From: Marinimicrobium hydrolyticum
GTDB taxonomy: Bacteria > Pseudomonadota > Gammaproteobacteria > Pseudomonadales > Cellvibrionaceae
Assembly (NCBI RefSeq): GCF_030848505.1
Contig: NZ_JAVDDU010000004.1
Span: 248,001-312,000 of the forward strand
Reading direction: 5' to 3'
DNA: 64,000 bases
Shown here: piece after piece, positions 16,187 through 24,889 of the stretch
Numbering within the stretch: the stretch's first letter is position 1
Layout: every line of letters starts with the position of its first letter
Notes under the pieces: generated by a model
Told to the model about the DNA's origin: nothing
The model's input: only the letters and a program-made list of their open reading frames with translations
Database searches by the model: none
Program-made: the position numbers and the translations under genes

Positions 16187-17338
16187 CTATACCACTTCGA
16201 GCAGCATATAGGCGACGGAAAAACGGCCGCTTTCGGGGATGTAACACAAGACTTTCTCACCCGGCTGCAGACGGTCCGAACGCAGCAGGTCGTCGAGCAT
16301 AATGTACATGGAGGCGGAGCCGGTGTTGCCCTTCTCGGCCAGATTGGTAAACCACCGGCTCTGAGGAAGATCAAAACCCACCCGTTGCATACCGACGTAC
16401 AGCCGATCGCGGAAATAGTGGGACGAGTAATGGGGCAAAAAGTGGTGAATATCCTCCGCCTTCAGGCCCCGGCGCTCCTGCAGCGTTTCCAGGGGGCGCT
16501 CGGCAGTGTAGTGAATCACGTGCTCGTTCAGTTGCTTGACGTCCTGTTTGACGGCAAGGAAACCTTCCCGCTCACGAGTGGCACCATCCACCTGCGACCA
16601 GCCGGTCAAACGGCCGTCGTCTTCCTTGCGCGCGCCGGCATACATACACGCGCTCATTTCGTTGGCGTAAGAAAAGACATCGATCCAGTGGATTTTCAAA
16701 CAGCGCTGATCTGAACGAGGCTCACTTTCCAGCAACAGGGCTCCGGCCCCGTCCGAGAGCATCCAGCGCAAAAAGTCTTTTTCAAAGGCCAGCTCTGGAT
16801 GCTTTTCCAGTTGCTCCACCTTGTAGGCCACTTCTGGAGCGAAGTTTTCCGCGCGCATGACTTTTGACGCTGCTTCTGAAGCCGCCGCCACCGCGCTGCG
16901 GTGCACGCCAGCCGCGACGTTCAAGTAGGCGTATTTCAGGGCCGTCATGCCGCTGGCGCAAACGCCCGCTGTTGTAGCCACTTCACAGGGTGGCGAGGCG
17001 AGCTCACCGTGGACCATGGAGGCATGGCCGGGCATGAGTTGATCGGCGATGGTGGTCGCCGCCGCCAAACATGTCATGTCAGCGAGGGAAAACTGCTCGT
17101 CCTCCAGACCCTTGATAGCCTGCGCGCACAGTTGCGCGTTGGTGTAGTTGGGCTCACCGGTTTCAGGGTCAATGGCGTAGTAGCGGGTGGTGATCTTGTT
17201 GTTGCGCAAAACCATCTTGCGAGCGCGCGAAGGCCGGCCGTTGACCAGGCCCAGGCGCGCCTCCATGGCATTGTTATCCACCGGATCATTGGGCAGAAAC
17301 TGACTGGACTTGGTCACATAAACGGTGTTGTTGGACAT
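16187..17338 (-). CDS. darB: DarB, KAS III-like ketosynthase of dialkylresorcinol biosynthesis
   Basis: 383 residues with the KAS III triad: Cys127 in GVCASGMTAL, His in HHFLPHYSSHYF and Asn in KGNTGSASMY. The N-terminal signature FLPNDPVDNNAMEARLG and the following RPSRARK/RYYAID blocks are those of DarB proteins. DarB joins two beta-ketoacyl intermediates to give a cyclohexanedione that is aromatised to a 2,5-dialkylresorcinol. The gene lies 34 nt after darA and 17 nt before the small unknown gene. The presence of darA and darB beside aryl polyene genes is the hallmark of flexirubin or arcuflavin-type hybrid pigments. Confidence 0.92.
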   Translation of the reverse strand: MSNNTVYVTKSSQFLPNDPVDNNAMEARLGLVNGRPSRARKMVLRNNKITTRYYAIDPETGEPNYTNAQLCAQAIKGLEDEQFSLADMTCLAAATTIADQLMPGHASMVHGELASPPCEVATTAGVCASGMTALKYAYLNVAAGVHRSAVAAASEAASKVMRAENFAPEVAYKVEQLEKHPELAFEKDFLRWMLSDGAGALLLESEPRSDQRCLKIHWIDVFSYANEMSACMYAGARKEDDGRLTGWSQVDGATREREGFLAVKQDVKQLNEHVIHYTAERPLETLQERRGLKAEDIHHFLPHYSSHYFRDRLYVGMQRVGFDLPQSRWFTNLAEKGNTGSASMYIMLDDLLRSDRLQPGEKVLCYIPESGRFSVAYMLLEVV

Positions 17339-17372
17339 CGGAAACAGCTCAATCGAGTAGGCTAGATACAGG

Positions 17373-18308
17373 TTACTCGCCCGACGGCCAGGCGAAATGC
17401 TGGCGCTGCTGGGCGATACGTCGGCGCAACAGTGGCGAAAACAGCTTTTTTAGCAAAGCGCTGATGGGCACCAGGGTAAGTATCATAGTAATTAAAAAAA
17501 TCAGGTAGATAACCGCCAAGGGTTTACGCAGTGGCGCATCCGGGCCACCGCAGGCGAGAAAAAGCTTGCCCCAGATATAAAAACTGCGCGAGGCGATCTT
17601 CTCGCTGGGGATCAACTTATCGCGAATTTCCACCGCACCCATGCCCTGCCACACGGTTTCATCCAGGGGTTGTTCGCTATTCAGTCGCTGCCTAAGGGCC
17701 TCGCCGAAACGGCGCGCGCCCGCGATGTCCTTGTCAGACACGCCGGCCCGCGGGATGCCGAAGCGATAGGGCCCGCGGTTACCGGTCAGCAGCCACAGCG
17801 GCGTGGACAGAAAACTGGCGGCACTGCCGCCTTCGTCCACCAAAGCCATATTACCAATCAATCGAGCACCGAGACGCGTCATGTGCTTACGCACTTTTTC
17901 GTGGGCTTGCAGCCACATATTCCGGCAGGCGATAACTGTGACCACCGGCGTGTCCTTCAGCAGTTTTTCCGCCAGCTCGCCGCGCAGAAATGCCGACACT
18001 GGAATCGACGGGGCCAGATACCAGACCTGATAGCCGAGGATCACCAGATCGTAGGAATCCTTGAGTGCGCTGGTGTCCAGCGCCAATTCACAACCGGTCT
18101 CGTGCACCGATTCCGGGAAGGCATTGATAAAGCGGATCACCGGCCAGGGGTAAGGGTAGGGATTGGCTGGGCGCAGCTCGAGGAAATCCACCTCGACGGC
18201 GGGATCTTCCTGCAAGGCCGACACTACCGACTCCAGCACCCGATCCAGTTGCCCCGTCTGGGAATAGTGCAATACCAATAGGCGTTTTTTCGGTTCCATT
18301 TGCTGCAA
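17373..18308 (-). CDS. darA: DarA, dialkylresorcinol-forming enzyme (aromatase type)
   Basis: 311 residues. The N-terminus LLVLHYSQTGQLDRVL is a flavodoxin-like phosphate-binding loop, and LVILGYQVWYLAPSIPVSAFL and TPVVTVIACRNMW continue that fold. A C-terminal hydrophobic segment (about 265-290) suggests membrane association. This architecture belongs to DarA, which acts with DarB to convert the cyclic intermediate to the aromatic dialkylresorcinol. The start is the ATG at 18308 or the one three codons later. It is the first gene of its operon; the promoter should lie within 18309-18435 opposite the DUF2141 gene. Confidence 0.9.
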   Translation of the reverse strand: MQQMEPKKRLLVLHYSQTGQLDRVLESVVSALQEDPAVEVDFLELRPANPYPYPWPVIRFINAFPESVHETGCELALDTSALKDSYDLVILGYQVWYLAPSIPVSAFLRGELAEKLLKDTPVVTVIACRNMWLQAHEKVRKHMTRLGARLIGNMALVDEGGSAASFLSTPLWLLTGNRGPYRFGIPRAGVSDKDIAGARRFGEALRQRLNSEQPLDETVWQGMGAVEIRDKLIPSEKIASRSFYIWGKLFLACGGPDAPLRKPLAVIYLIFLITMILTLVPISALLKKLFSPLLRRRIAQQRQHFAWPSGE

Positions 18309-18435
18309 AGATAGTCCTCGGGACGGCTTTTGTGGTTATGATGTTGATGTGGCCCGGAGCCCGCTATTACCGACGCGTCTCGTGATAATGTGGCGCAAAG
18401 TCTACCATAGCCAATGAACCGTGTAAGTAAGCACT

Positions 18436-18873
18436 ATGCGCACTGTTTTGCTGTTAATTCTATTGGTCTTTGCCCGTGTTTCAGGGGCCTCAGAACCCTA
18501 CCAACTGACCGTGGAGGGCAATCGCTCTCCCGGGGCGGATCTGTACGTGGCCGTGTATCCAGAGAGAGCGAGAAGCTGGGATGCAGAACCGCTCGTGCAG
18601 CTACGCCATGTCCTGCCCGAATCCTCGGTTTTTACCATCGATCTGCCGCTGGACCCTGGCGCTTACGCCATTCGGGCTTTTGTGGATTTGAGTGGTGACG
18701 GGGAGCTGGCCACTGGCGAGCGGGGCAGACCTATAGAACCTTTCGCCATCAGCGTGGGGGAGGGGCGCCGGCAACCGTCCATGCACTTTAGGCGCTCGGT
18801 GTTCCTTCTGAGCGACGATCAGCCCGAGGTCACTCTGACATTGCGCTACCCGGAAGCGGCTTCAAACCATTAG
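18436..18873 (+). CDS. DUF2141 periplasmic or outer-membrane-associated protein
   Basis: 145 residues with an N-terminal signal peptide (about 1-18, cleavage after VSGA-S). The body matches DUF2141: a beta-rich domain with GAYAIRAFVDLSGDGELATG around residues 75-94 and a later GRPIEPFAIS block. Function of the family is unknown. It is often found next to lipid or pigment genes. It starts opposite darA and ends overlapping the convergent hotdog gene by 12 nt. Confidence 0.78.
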   Translation: MRTVLLLILLVFARVSGASEPYQLTVEGNRSPGADLYVAVYPERARSWDAEPLVQLRHVLPESSVFTIDLPLDPGAYAIRAFVDLSGDGELATGERGRPIEPFAISVGEGRRQPSMHFRRSVFLLSDDQPEVTLTLRYPEAASNH

Positions 18874-19149
18874 TGCAGTCGCCTGCAGCACATCGCCGTC
18901 CGGGCCCGAGATACGCACTTTGATCCGGGGCCAGGCGCTCTCGTCCACATGCATCTGGGCCAGCTCGCCCGGGCGCAAGGGAGAGAGAAACTTCACTTTT
19001 TTAAAGCTTTGCAATTGCGACTGAGGGTGCTCTGCCAGCAAGGTGCGCTCTATCCGGCCCAGCAGCCAAGCGCCAGGCGCCAAAGGCATTCCTGGGAAGT
19101 GCCCCTGTACACAGGGCTCATCGGCGCTAAGGGTAAATTCACTGCGCAT
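18862..19149 (-). CDS. Short hotdog-fold dehydratase/thioester-binding protein
   Basis: 95 residues with QGHFPGMPLAPGAWLL around residues 15-30, the FabA/FabZ active-site stretch with its His, and VKFLSPLRPGE as the second conserved block. It is shorter than typical FabZ but retains the full hotdog core. Divergent from the ApeP-like gene at 19192, it is probably a further dehydratase of the pigment pathway, for example for the dialkylresorcinol acyl chains. No start alternative is needed. Confidence 0.8.
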   Translation of the reverse strand: MRSEFTLSADEPCVQGHFPGMPLAPGAWLLGRIERTLLAEHPQSQLQSFKKVKFLSPLRPGELAQMHVDESAWPRIKVRISGPDGDVLQATALMV

Positions 19150-19191
19150 GGGCTAAGATGTTTCCTAATTTACTGTTCTGACAGGACGGCC

Positions 19192-19623
19192 ATGACCACC
19201 GCGTTAAAACCTGCTTCGCTACTCCCTCACACCGGCGCCATGGTGTTGCTGGACCGTATTGATCGGTGGGACGACGAAACCATAGTCTGTACCAGCCACT
19301 CCCATCTGGCAGCCGATAATCCGCTTCGGGATGACGGCAGGCTGTCTGTGTACGCGGGAGTGGAATACGCCGCTCAAGCCATGGCGGCCCATACCCGGTT
19401 GCTCATCAGCGACTCAGCGCCACCGCGTAAAGGCTTTTTGGCGGTCGCTTCCAAGGTCACCGCCCACGCAGCCACACTCGATGAGCACACTCAGGAACTG
19501 ACCATTGAGGCTCAGACCATCGCCCAAAACCGGGACAGCTCAATGTACCAGTTTCGGCTCAGTGCGCAAGGACAGTTGATTTTGGAGGGGCAGTTAACGG
19601 CCGTACTCAGTGACGCCCCTTAA
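19192..19623 (+). CDS. 3-hydroxyacyl-ACP dehydratase (ApeP / COG4706 type)
   Basis: 143 residues from the ATG at 19192; a longer frame would run antisense through the neighbouring hotdog gene. The N-terminal LLPHTGAMVLLDRI is the characteristic motif of the COG4706 dehydratases, with His as probable base, and VYAGVEYAAQAMAAH is the central helix. In Escherichia coli aryl polyene synthesis the ApeI-ApeP pair forms the active dehydratase. Here the two putative partners are about 15 kb apart, unless ApeP pairs with the hotdog protein encoded directly opposite. The gene overlaps the convergent GGDEF/EAL gene by 17 nt. Confidence 0.85.
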   Translation: MTTALKPASLLPHTGAMVLLDRIDRWDDETIVCTSHSHLAADNPLRDDGRLSVYAGVEYAAQAMAAHTRLLISDSAPPRKGFLAVASKVTAHAATLDEHTQELTIEAQTIAQNRDSSMYQFRLSAQGQLILEGQLTAVLSDAP

Positions 19624-22093
19624 CGTAAGCGTTTGTTGACGGCTGCGTACCCGTCGCGGGCCCGCCCTCCAAAAGCTCAATAAAACTGCTGGGGCGATGT
19701 ATGCCAAAACCTTGGAGATAATCCACACCCATCTCGCACAACAGCTCCAGGATGGTCTCATCTTCCACAAACTCAGCGATGGTAATTTTGTTCAAGGTCT
19801 GACCAATGTCATTGATGGCTCTCACCATGGCCAAATCCGTTTCATCGGTGGCCATATCACGCACGAAAACGCCATCGATTTTCAGAAAGTCCACGGGGAA
19901 GCGACGCAGGTAGCTGAACGAGGACAAGCCGGTGCCAAAATCGTCCAGAGCAAAACTGCACCCACGCTGACCTAAGGTCTCCATAAACGTAATCGCACCC
20001 ACCAAGTTGTTGACCGCAGCGGTTTCGGTGATTTCAAAGCAGATTTTATTCCCAGGCACTTGATGGCGATCCAACGCATCCAGGACAAAAGCCTGGAAAT
20101 CGGGCTGGTCAAAGGAGCGGCCGGAGAGGTTTACATGGCAGGCATCAAGCCCCTTCAAATGGGCAGGGTGGGCGGCGAGTTGACTGAAAACCTCTTCTAT
20201 CACCCAGCGATCAATCGCCGGAGCCGCACCAAAGCGCTCGGCAGCTGGCAGAAACATGCCGGGCGGGACTACTTCCCCCTGCGCATTGCGTAAGCGCACC
20301 AACACCTCGTAACGCAACCCGCTTTTGCCCGGCACCGAGGGCGTTATGAGCTGGGCTTCAAGGAACAAGCGGTTTTCCTGCAAAGCCTCGCGCAAGTGGG
20401 TCAACCATTCCATTTGCCCTCGATGTTCCGCCAGTTGCTCATCGTTTTCCCGAGATACATAGATACGGTTGCGACCCTGCTCTTTGGCGAGGAAACAAGC
20501 GATATCCGCTGCACGCAGCAGACCCTCAGAGTCGGGCGTGGTGGGCAGTATGGGTACTAAACCCATGCTGCAGTTGAGGGTGTAGCGGCGCTCCTGCCAG
20601 ACGAACTCGGATTCGCTCAAATTCTGGCGTACCTGTTCCGCAATTGCCGCGGCGGTGTCCAGATCGCGGTTCTCCAGGATGACACCGAATTCGTCCCCGC
20701 CCAAACGAGCCAGCATGTCATGCTCGCCCAAGGTTTGACGGAATACCTCCACCACTTGCCGCAGCATATGGTCACCGGCGAAATGACCCGAGGTGTCGTT
20801 AATGAGCTTGAACTGATCCAAGTCGATAAAGCACAAGGCGTGCTGGGTGCCCTCCGTACGGGCGCGCTGCAGAGCGTCACTCAAGCGACGTTCGAAAGCC
20901 CAGCGATTATAGAGCCCAGTCAGAGCATCGTGGCTGGCCTGATAATTGAGTTCCACGGACAGGCGGCGTGACTCAGAGACGTCCTCCAAAATGACAATGT
21001 AATAGGGCTCGGCGCCACCGGGCGGCGTCACGGTCGAAACCGTCAAGCGCACCCACAGGGGCGTGCCCTCAGCCTTGAGCAAACGTTGCTCCAGGGTGTA
21101 GTTATCCACCTCTCCCGCCACAATACGCGCCGCCTTTTTGCGCGCCACATCCCAATCCTCAGGATGCACCAGATCTCGGTAGCGCAACGCCAAAAGCCCA
21201 GGCTTCGGGTAATCCAGTACCTTACACAGGGCATGGTTCACATCCAGGATGCGACCGTCGCGGGCCACTTGGGCCATGCCAACAGCAGCCTGCTCAAAGA
21301 TCGCCCGGAACCTGTGCTCGCTGCCGCGCAAGGCTCGCACCAGCCCCCAACCCAATAGCCACACCAGAAGGGCGATGATAAACAAAAAGCCGACGCTGAC
21401 CACGGACAGAATCCTAGTCATCCATCGGGAAGCGTCCGTCATGGCCAAGCGGAACTGCATCGCCAAAAGCCCGAGCTCATCATTTACCTGAGCGAGACGC
21501 TCGCTCAACTCATCCAATTGTTCACGGTTCGGCTCGAACGATGCCCACTCAGCCTCCATAGTATTGGCAATGCCCTGCAACTCCAGGATGTACTGATCGG
21601 AGTCCCGCCAAACCTCCATGGCGCTGCGGAAATAGGCAAAGTCGGAAAAGTAGCGGAAGAGCCAAATCATCCGCCCCACATCGTCCGGATGATTCTGGCC
21701 ACGAATTAAAGCCTGCCGCGCCAGATCGCGATCGATGGGGCGCGCCTCCATGGCCAGGCGGGCCTCGCGATCGGCCAGGGGAATATCCAGCCAAACCCGC
21801 GCACTGGCCAGTGCATCTGGCTGACCCTCTTCGGCGTAACGGTAAAGGTAATGGACGCTGGCCACCTGCGCCCGAGACCAGACGCTCTGACCGGCAATGT
21901 ACGCCGATGCCGCCGCTTGGATCTGCACCGTGGCAAGAGTAAAACCCGCCGCCAGAATGACCAAAGCGATCAACCCAGTTACAAGGCCTAGGATTTTGAG
22001 CCGGTACGGTGTCTGTTTTCCTAGTGCTGTCTGTTGCTTCACGTGCTGTTCACCGGGCCGTGTTCCACAGGAATGCTGGAATATGTAGTGCAC
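19607..22093 (-). CDS. Membrane PAS-GGDEF-EAL cyclic-di-GMP enzyme
   Basis: Up to 828 residues; the first start is a GTG at 22093, and a later GTG about 17 codons on is possible. Order of domains: TM1 (about 32-54), periplasmic helical sensor (about 60-225), TM2 (228-250), PAS (about 258-375), GGDEF (about 380-550), EAL (about 560-810). The GGDEF motif is intact at 465-469, but the inhibitory RxxD site before it reads GEHD. The EAL signature is EVL (596-598), while ITET, DDFGTGLSSF, LKIDG and AEFVE are all present. It may therefore be a working phosphodiesterase, a cyclase without product inhibition, or both. Its ligand and target are unknown. Confidence 0.92.
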   Translation of the reverse strand: MHYIFQHSCGTRPGEQHVKQQTALGKQTPYRLKILGLVTGLIALVILAAGFTLATVQIQAAASAYIAGQSVWSRAQVASVHYLYRYAEEGQPDALASARVWLDIPLADREARLAMEARPIDRDLARQALIRGQNHPDDVGRMIWLFRYFSDFAYFRSAMEVWRDSDQYILELQGIANTMEAEWASFEPNREQLDELSERLAQVNDELGLLAMQFRLAMTDASRWMTRILSVVSVGFLFIIALLVWLLGWGLVRALRGSEHRFRAIFEQAAVGMAQVARDGRILDVNHALCKVLDYPKPGLLALRYRDLVHPEDWDVARKKAARIVAGEVDNYTLEQRLLKAEGTPLWVRLTVSTVTPPGGAEPYYIVILEDVSESRRLSVELNYQASHDALTGLYNRWAFERRLSDALQRARTEGTQHALCFIDLDQFKLINDTSGHFAGDHMLRQVVEVFRQTLGEHDMLARLGGDEFGVILENRDLDTAAAIAEQVRQNLSESEFVWQERRYTLNCSMGLVPILPTTPDSEGLLRAADIACFLAKEQGRNRIYVSRENDEQLAEHRGQMEWLTHLREALQENRLFLEAQLITPSVPGKSGLRYEVLVRLRNAQGEVVPPGMFLPAAERFGAAPAIDRWVIEEVFSQLAAHPAHLKGLDACHVNLSGRSFDQPDFQAFVLDALDRHQVPGNKICFEITETAAVNNLVGAITFMETLGQRGCSFALDDFGTGLSSFSYLRRFPVDFLKIDGVFVRDMATDETDLAMVRAINDIGQTLNKITIAEFVEDETILELLCEMGVDYLQGFGIHRPSSFIELLEGGPATGTQPSTNAYVKGRH

Positions 22094-22241
22094 TAAAGGT
22101 GTGTTATTTCTTCAAGTTAAGCAGTAAAAGCACCAAAGCGCCAATCGTGGGTTTGACTGTGGCGCATCGGCAACATACGGTATTCGGCGCTGTCCCAACA
22201 GCGACACAAACTGATAAAACAACGATAAATAGGACTACACA

Positions 22242-24818
22242 ATGTTTCCCAACATAAAGCTTGTCGGCATTCCTTTACTCGTTTTAACCCTGGTGGGCTG
22301 TGACAGGCAGCCCGAAAGTGCCAATGCGCCTGCTGCCCAAAGCGCCTTCGCACTGAACGACCTGGACTACTTTCAAAACCGCGGCGTGGGCGTTATGGCG
22401 TTCCACGACGACCACCCTGAAAGCCGCCAAGGCGGCGTGATTATGGTGATGCACGGCAATCGCATTGCCACCAACGGCGATTTGCGCCTGGAACCCACCC
22501 CCGGCCAGTGGTCACCGGTGCCTAAACTAGAGAACCGTGTGGTGGACCGCGAGGCGGGCGAAATCCGCACCACCTTGTCCTATCCAGACGAGCGACAAAA
22601 CCTGGTCGGCTTCAACCCTCTTTATTACCCCGATTTGGAACTCACCTATGACGTTGTGGTGAGCACCGAGGGTGACGCCATTAAAGTGCGGGTGGATCTG
22701 GATCGACCGATCCCCGATGAGTGGGTGGGCGAAATCGGTTTTAACCTGGAGCTGTATCCCGCCGATCTGTTCGGTATGAGCTGGATTATGGACGATCAAT
22801 CGGGGATTTTTCCGCGTCAGGCGTATGGCGTGACCGTGCCGGAAGGTTCGGAGCCGAATCCGCAAATTGTTCAGACCAGTCCGTTAAAGGGGCTGGTGCC
22901 TCTGGACAACCATCGCGCCCGTCCAGCCCCACTGGCCACCGGCAGAACCTTATCGGTCGCACCCGAATCCGACGAGATGCGTCTGCAAATTGAAACCCGC
23001 GACGGCCACTTGGAATTATTAGACGGTCGAGTGCAACACCAGAACGGCTGGTTTGTGGTGCGCACGACTATCCCAGGCGGCGTATCTGAAAACGCTCTGG
23101 AGTGGACCATTCGCCCCAATGTGATTCACGACTGGATTTACCAGCCGGTTATCCAACATTCCATGGTGGGCTACCATCCGCAGCAGTCCAAAGTCGCGGT
23201 GATTGAAACCGATCCCAATGATAACTTTGATCAGCCCATGCAACTGATACGGCTGACACCCAGCGGCGAGCACCAGGTGGTGTTGGACAAAAAGCCGCAG
23301 GCCTGGGGAGACTTCCTGCGTTATCGCTACTTCCACTTTGATTTCTCCGACGTCAAACAGGAAGGCATGTACCAACTGGTGTTGGGCAACCAAAGAAGCA
23401 AACCCTTCCGCATTGCCGATAATGTGTACGATCAAAACGTCTGGCAGCCCACATTGGAATACTTTCTGCCCATTCAAATGGGGCATATGCGCGTAAAAGA
23501 AAAATACAAGCTTTGGCACGACGCCAGCCACCTGGACGATGCCCTCATGGCGCAAGTGGATATCAATCACTTTGACGGTTATGTGCAAGGCCCCGACACG
23601 CTGACCGATTTTGCGCCAGGCGAACATGTTCCCGGGCTCAATCGCGGTGGTTGGTACGATGCCGGTGATGAAGACTTCCGCATCGAGAGCCAATCCGGTG
23701 AGGTATTTATTCTCAGCGCCGCCTATGAAGAGTTTGATGTCCAGCACGACAACACATTGATCGATCAGACACTGCGCCTGGTGGAAATTCGCGAACCCGA
23801 CGGCGTACCGGATATTCTTCAGCAAATAGAACACGGTTTGCTGACCGTAGTGGGTGGCTACCAAGCCCTGGGTCGACTCTATCGCGGTATTATCGTGCCC
23901 ACGTTGACTCAATACGTAATGGGCGGAGATTTCTCCGGCCAAACGGATAATCTGATTTACGATCCCGAACTGGAACCGCACGAGCGCACCGCCACCCACT
24001 CTGGGTTGCCGGATGACCGCTGGGTGTTTACCGAAAATAACCCCGGCCGGGAGTTCGATGCCATTGCCAACATAGCCGCCAGCGTTGGACCTATGCGTGA
24101 TTACGATGAAGAGCTGGCCAACGATGCGCTGACGGCGGCCACAGAATTGTGGCAAGTGGAGCGCCCGGTGGAGAACGACGGGGTGCGTCGCAATAAAGTT
24201 CGCGCGGCGGTAGAGCTGTTTCGAGCCACCGGTGCGGACGAGTACCGCGATTTCATTCTCAGTGAACGGGACTTTATCATTGACGAATTCCGCTCTGTTG
24301 GTTGGGCCGTAGCTCGCGCGGTACACCAGCTTAACGACGAAGCATTGACCCAAGCCATGCGCCAATCGGCCGCCGAGTTCTATCGGGACATTGAAGCATC
24401 TATGGCCGACACACCCTATGGTCTGACCTTTGAAATGCAACTGTGGGGCCGAGGCTGGGATCTGCAGCGTCAAGGGGTCGCTCATTACTTCCTGCACCAA
24501 GCCTTCCCTGAAGAATTTGGCAAAGAGTATCTGCTGAACATTCTTCACTATGTGCTAGGCACCAATCCCGGTTCCAACAACCAGTCGTACGCCTCGGGCG
24601 TGGGTGCCAAGTCCAAAATAGCGGCGTATGGCATTAACCGTATGGATTACAGCTATGTGCCCGGCGGCGTAATCGTTGGTACCGCGCTGATTGCTCCCGA
24701 CTTTCCAGAGCTAAAGGAATTCCCCTATCTCTGGCAGCAATCTGAGTATGTACTGGGCGGCGGCGCCAGCCGGTTTATGTTCCTGGCATTAGCGGCTGAC
24801 AAATTGCTTAACGAATAA
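22242..24818 (+). CDS. GH9 family glycoside hydrolase, lipoprotein
   Basis: 858 residues. The signal sequence ends with the lipobox LVGC (Cys20), followed by Asp21. After a long N-terminal beta region (to about 380) and an Ig-like N-terminal cellulase domain, the (alpha/alpha)6 GH9 catalytic domain begins near residue 405. The catalytic Asp pair is in GGWYDAGDEDF near residue 470, and the proton donor Glu near the C-terminus in WQQSEYVLGGGASRF. NPGSNNQSY matches the conserved active-site His/Arg loop region only loosely. Expected substrates are beta-1,4-glucan oligomers or related glucans. Ends before a strong terminator. Confidence 0.92.
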   Translation: MFPNIKLVGIPLLVLTLVGCDRQPESANAPAAQSAFALNDLDYFQNRGVGVMAFHDDHPESRQGGVIMVMHGNRIATNGDLRLEPTPGQWSPVPKLENRVVDREAGEIRTTLSYPDERQNLVGFNPLYYPDLELTYDVVVSTEGDAIKVRVDLDRPIPDEWVGEIGFNLELYPADLFGMSWIMDDQSGIFPRQAYGVTVPEGSEPNPQIVQTSPLKGLVPLDNHRARPAPLATGRTLSVAPESDEMRLQIETRDGHLELLDGRVQHQNGWFVVRTTIPGGVSENALEWTIRPNVIHDWIYQPVIQHSMVGYHPQQSKVAVIETDPNDNFDQPMQLIRLTPSGEHQVVLDKKPQAWGDFLRYRYFHFDFSDVKQEGMYQLVLGNQRSKPFRIADNVYDQNVWQPTLEYFLPIQMGHMRVKEKYKLWHDASHLDDALMAQVDINHFDGYVQGPDTLTDFAPGEHVPGLNRGGWYDAGDEDFRIESQSGEVFILSAAYEEFDVQHDNTLIDQTLRLVEIREPDGVPDILQQIEHGLLTVVGGYQALGRLYRGIIVPTLTQYVMGGDFSGQTDNLIYDPELEPHERTATHSGLPDDRWVFTENNPGREFDAIANIAASVGPMRDYDEELANDALTAATELWQVERPVENDGVRRNKVRAAVELFRATGADEYRDFILSERDFIIDEFRSVGWAVARAVHQLNDEALTQAMRQSAAEFYRDIEASMADTPYGLTFEMQLWGRGWDLQRQGVAHYFLHQAFPEEFGKEYLLNILHYVLGTNPGSNNQSYASGVGAKSKIAAYGINRMDYSYVPGGVIVGTALIAPDFPELKEFPYLWQQSEYVLGGGASRFMFLALAADKLLNE

Positions 24819-24836
24819 GGTTTACCCTTGCGCCAT

Positions 24837-24870
24837 AAAAAAAGCCCCGTTTGAAAGCGGGGCTTTTTTT
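24837..24870. terminator. Bidirectional Rho-independent terminator
   Basis: A perfect 13-bp stem: A7-GCCCCG (24837-24849) pairs with CGGGGC-T7 (24858-24870) around an 8-nt loop. It gives a U-run on both strands and lies between the convergent GH9 gene (ends 24818) and the MipA gene (ends 24890). Confidence 0.95.
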
Positions 24871-24889
24871 GTGCCTGACAAACGCTGGA

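Noticed and set aside
23019-24548. 509-residue open frame antisense to the GH9 gene
   Set aside because: It mirrors the codon pattern of GH9, whose protein is a clear family member; the antisense translation has no recognisable domain.
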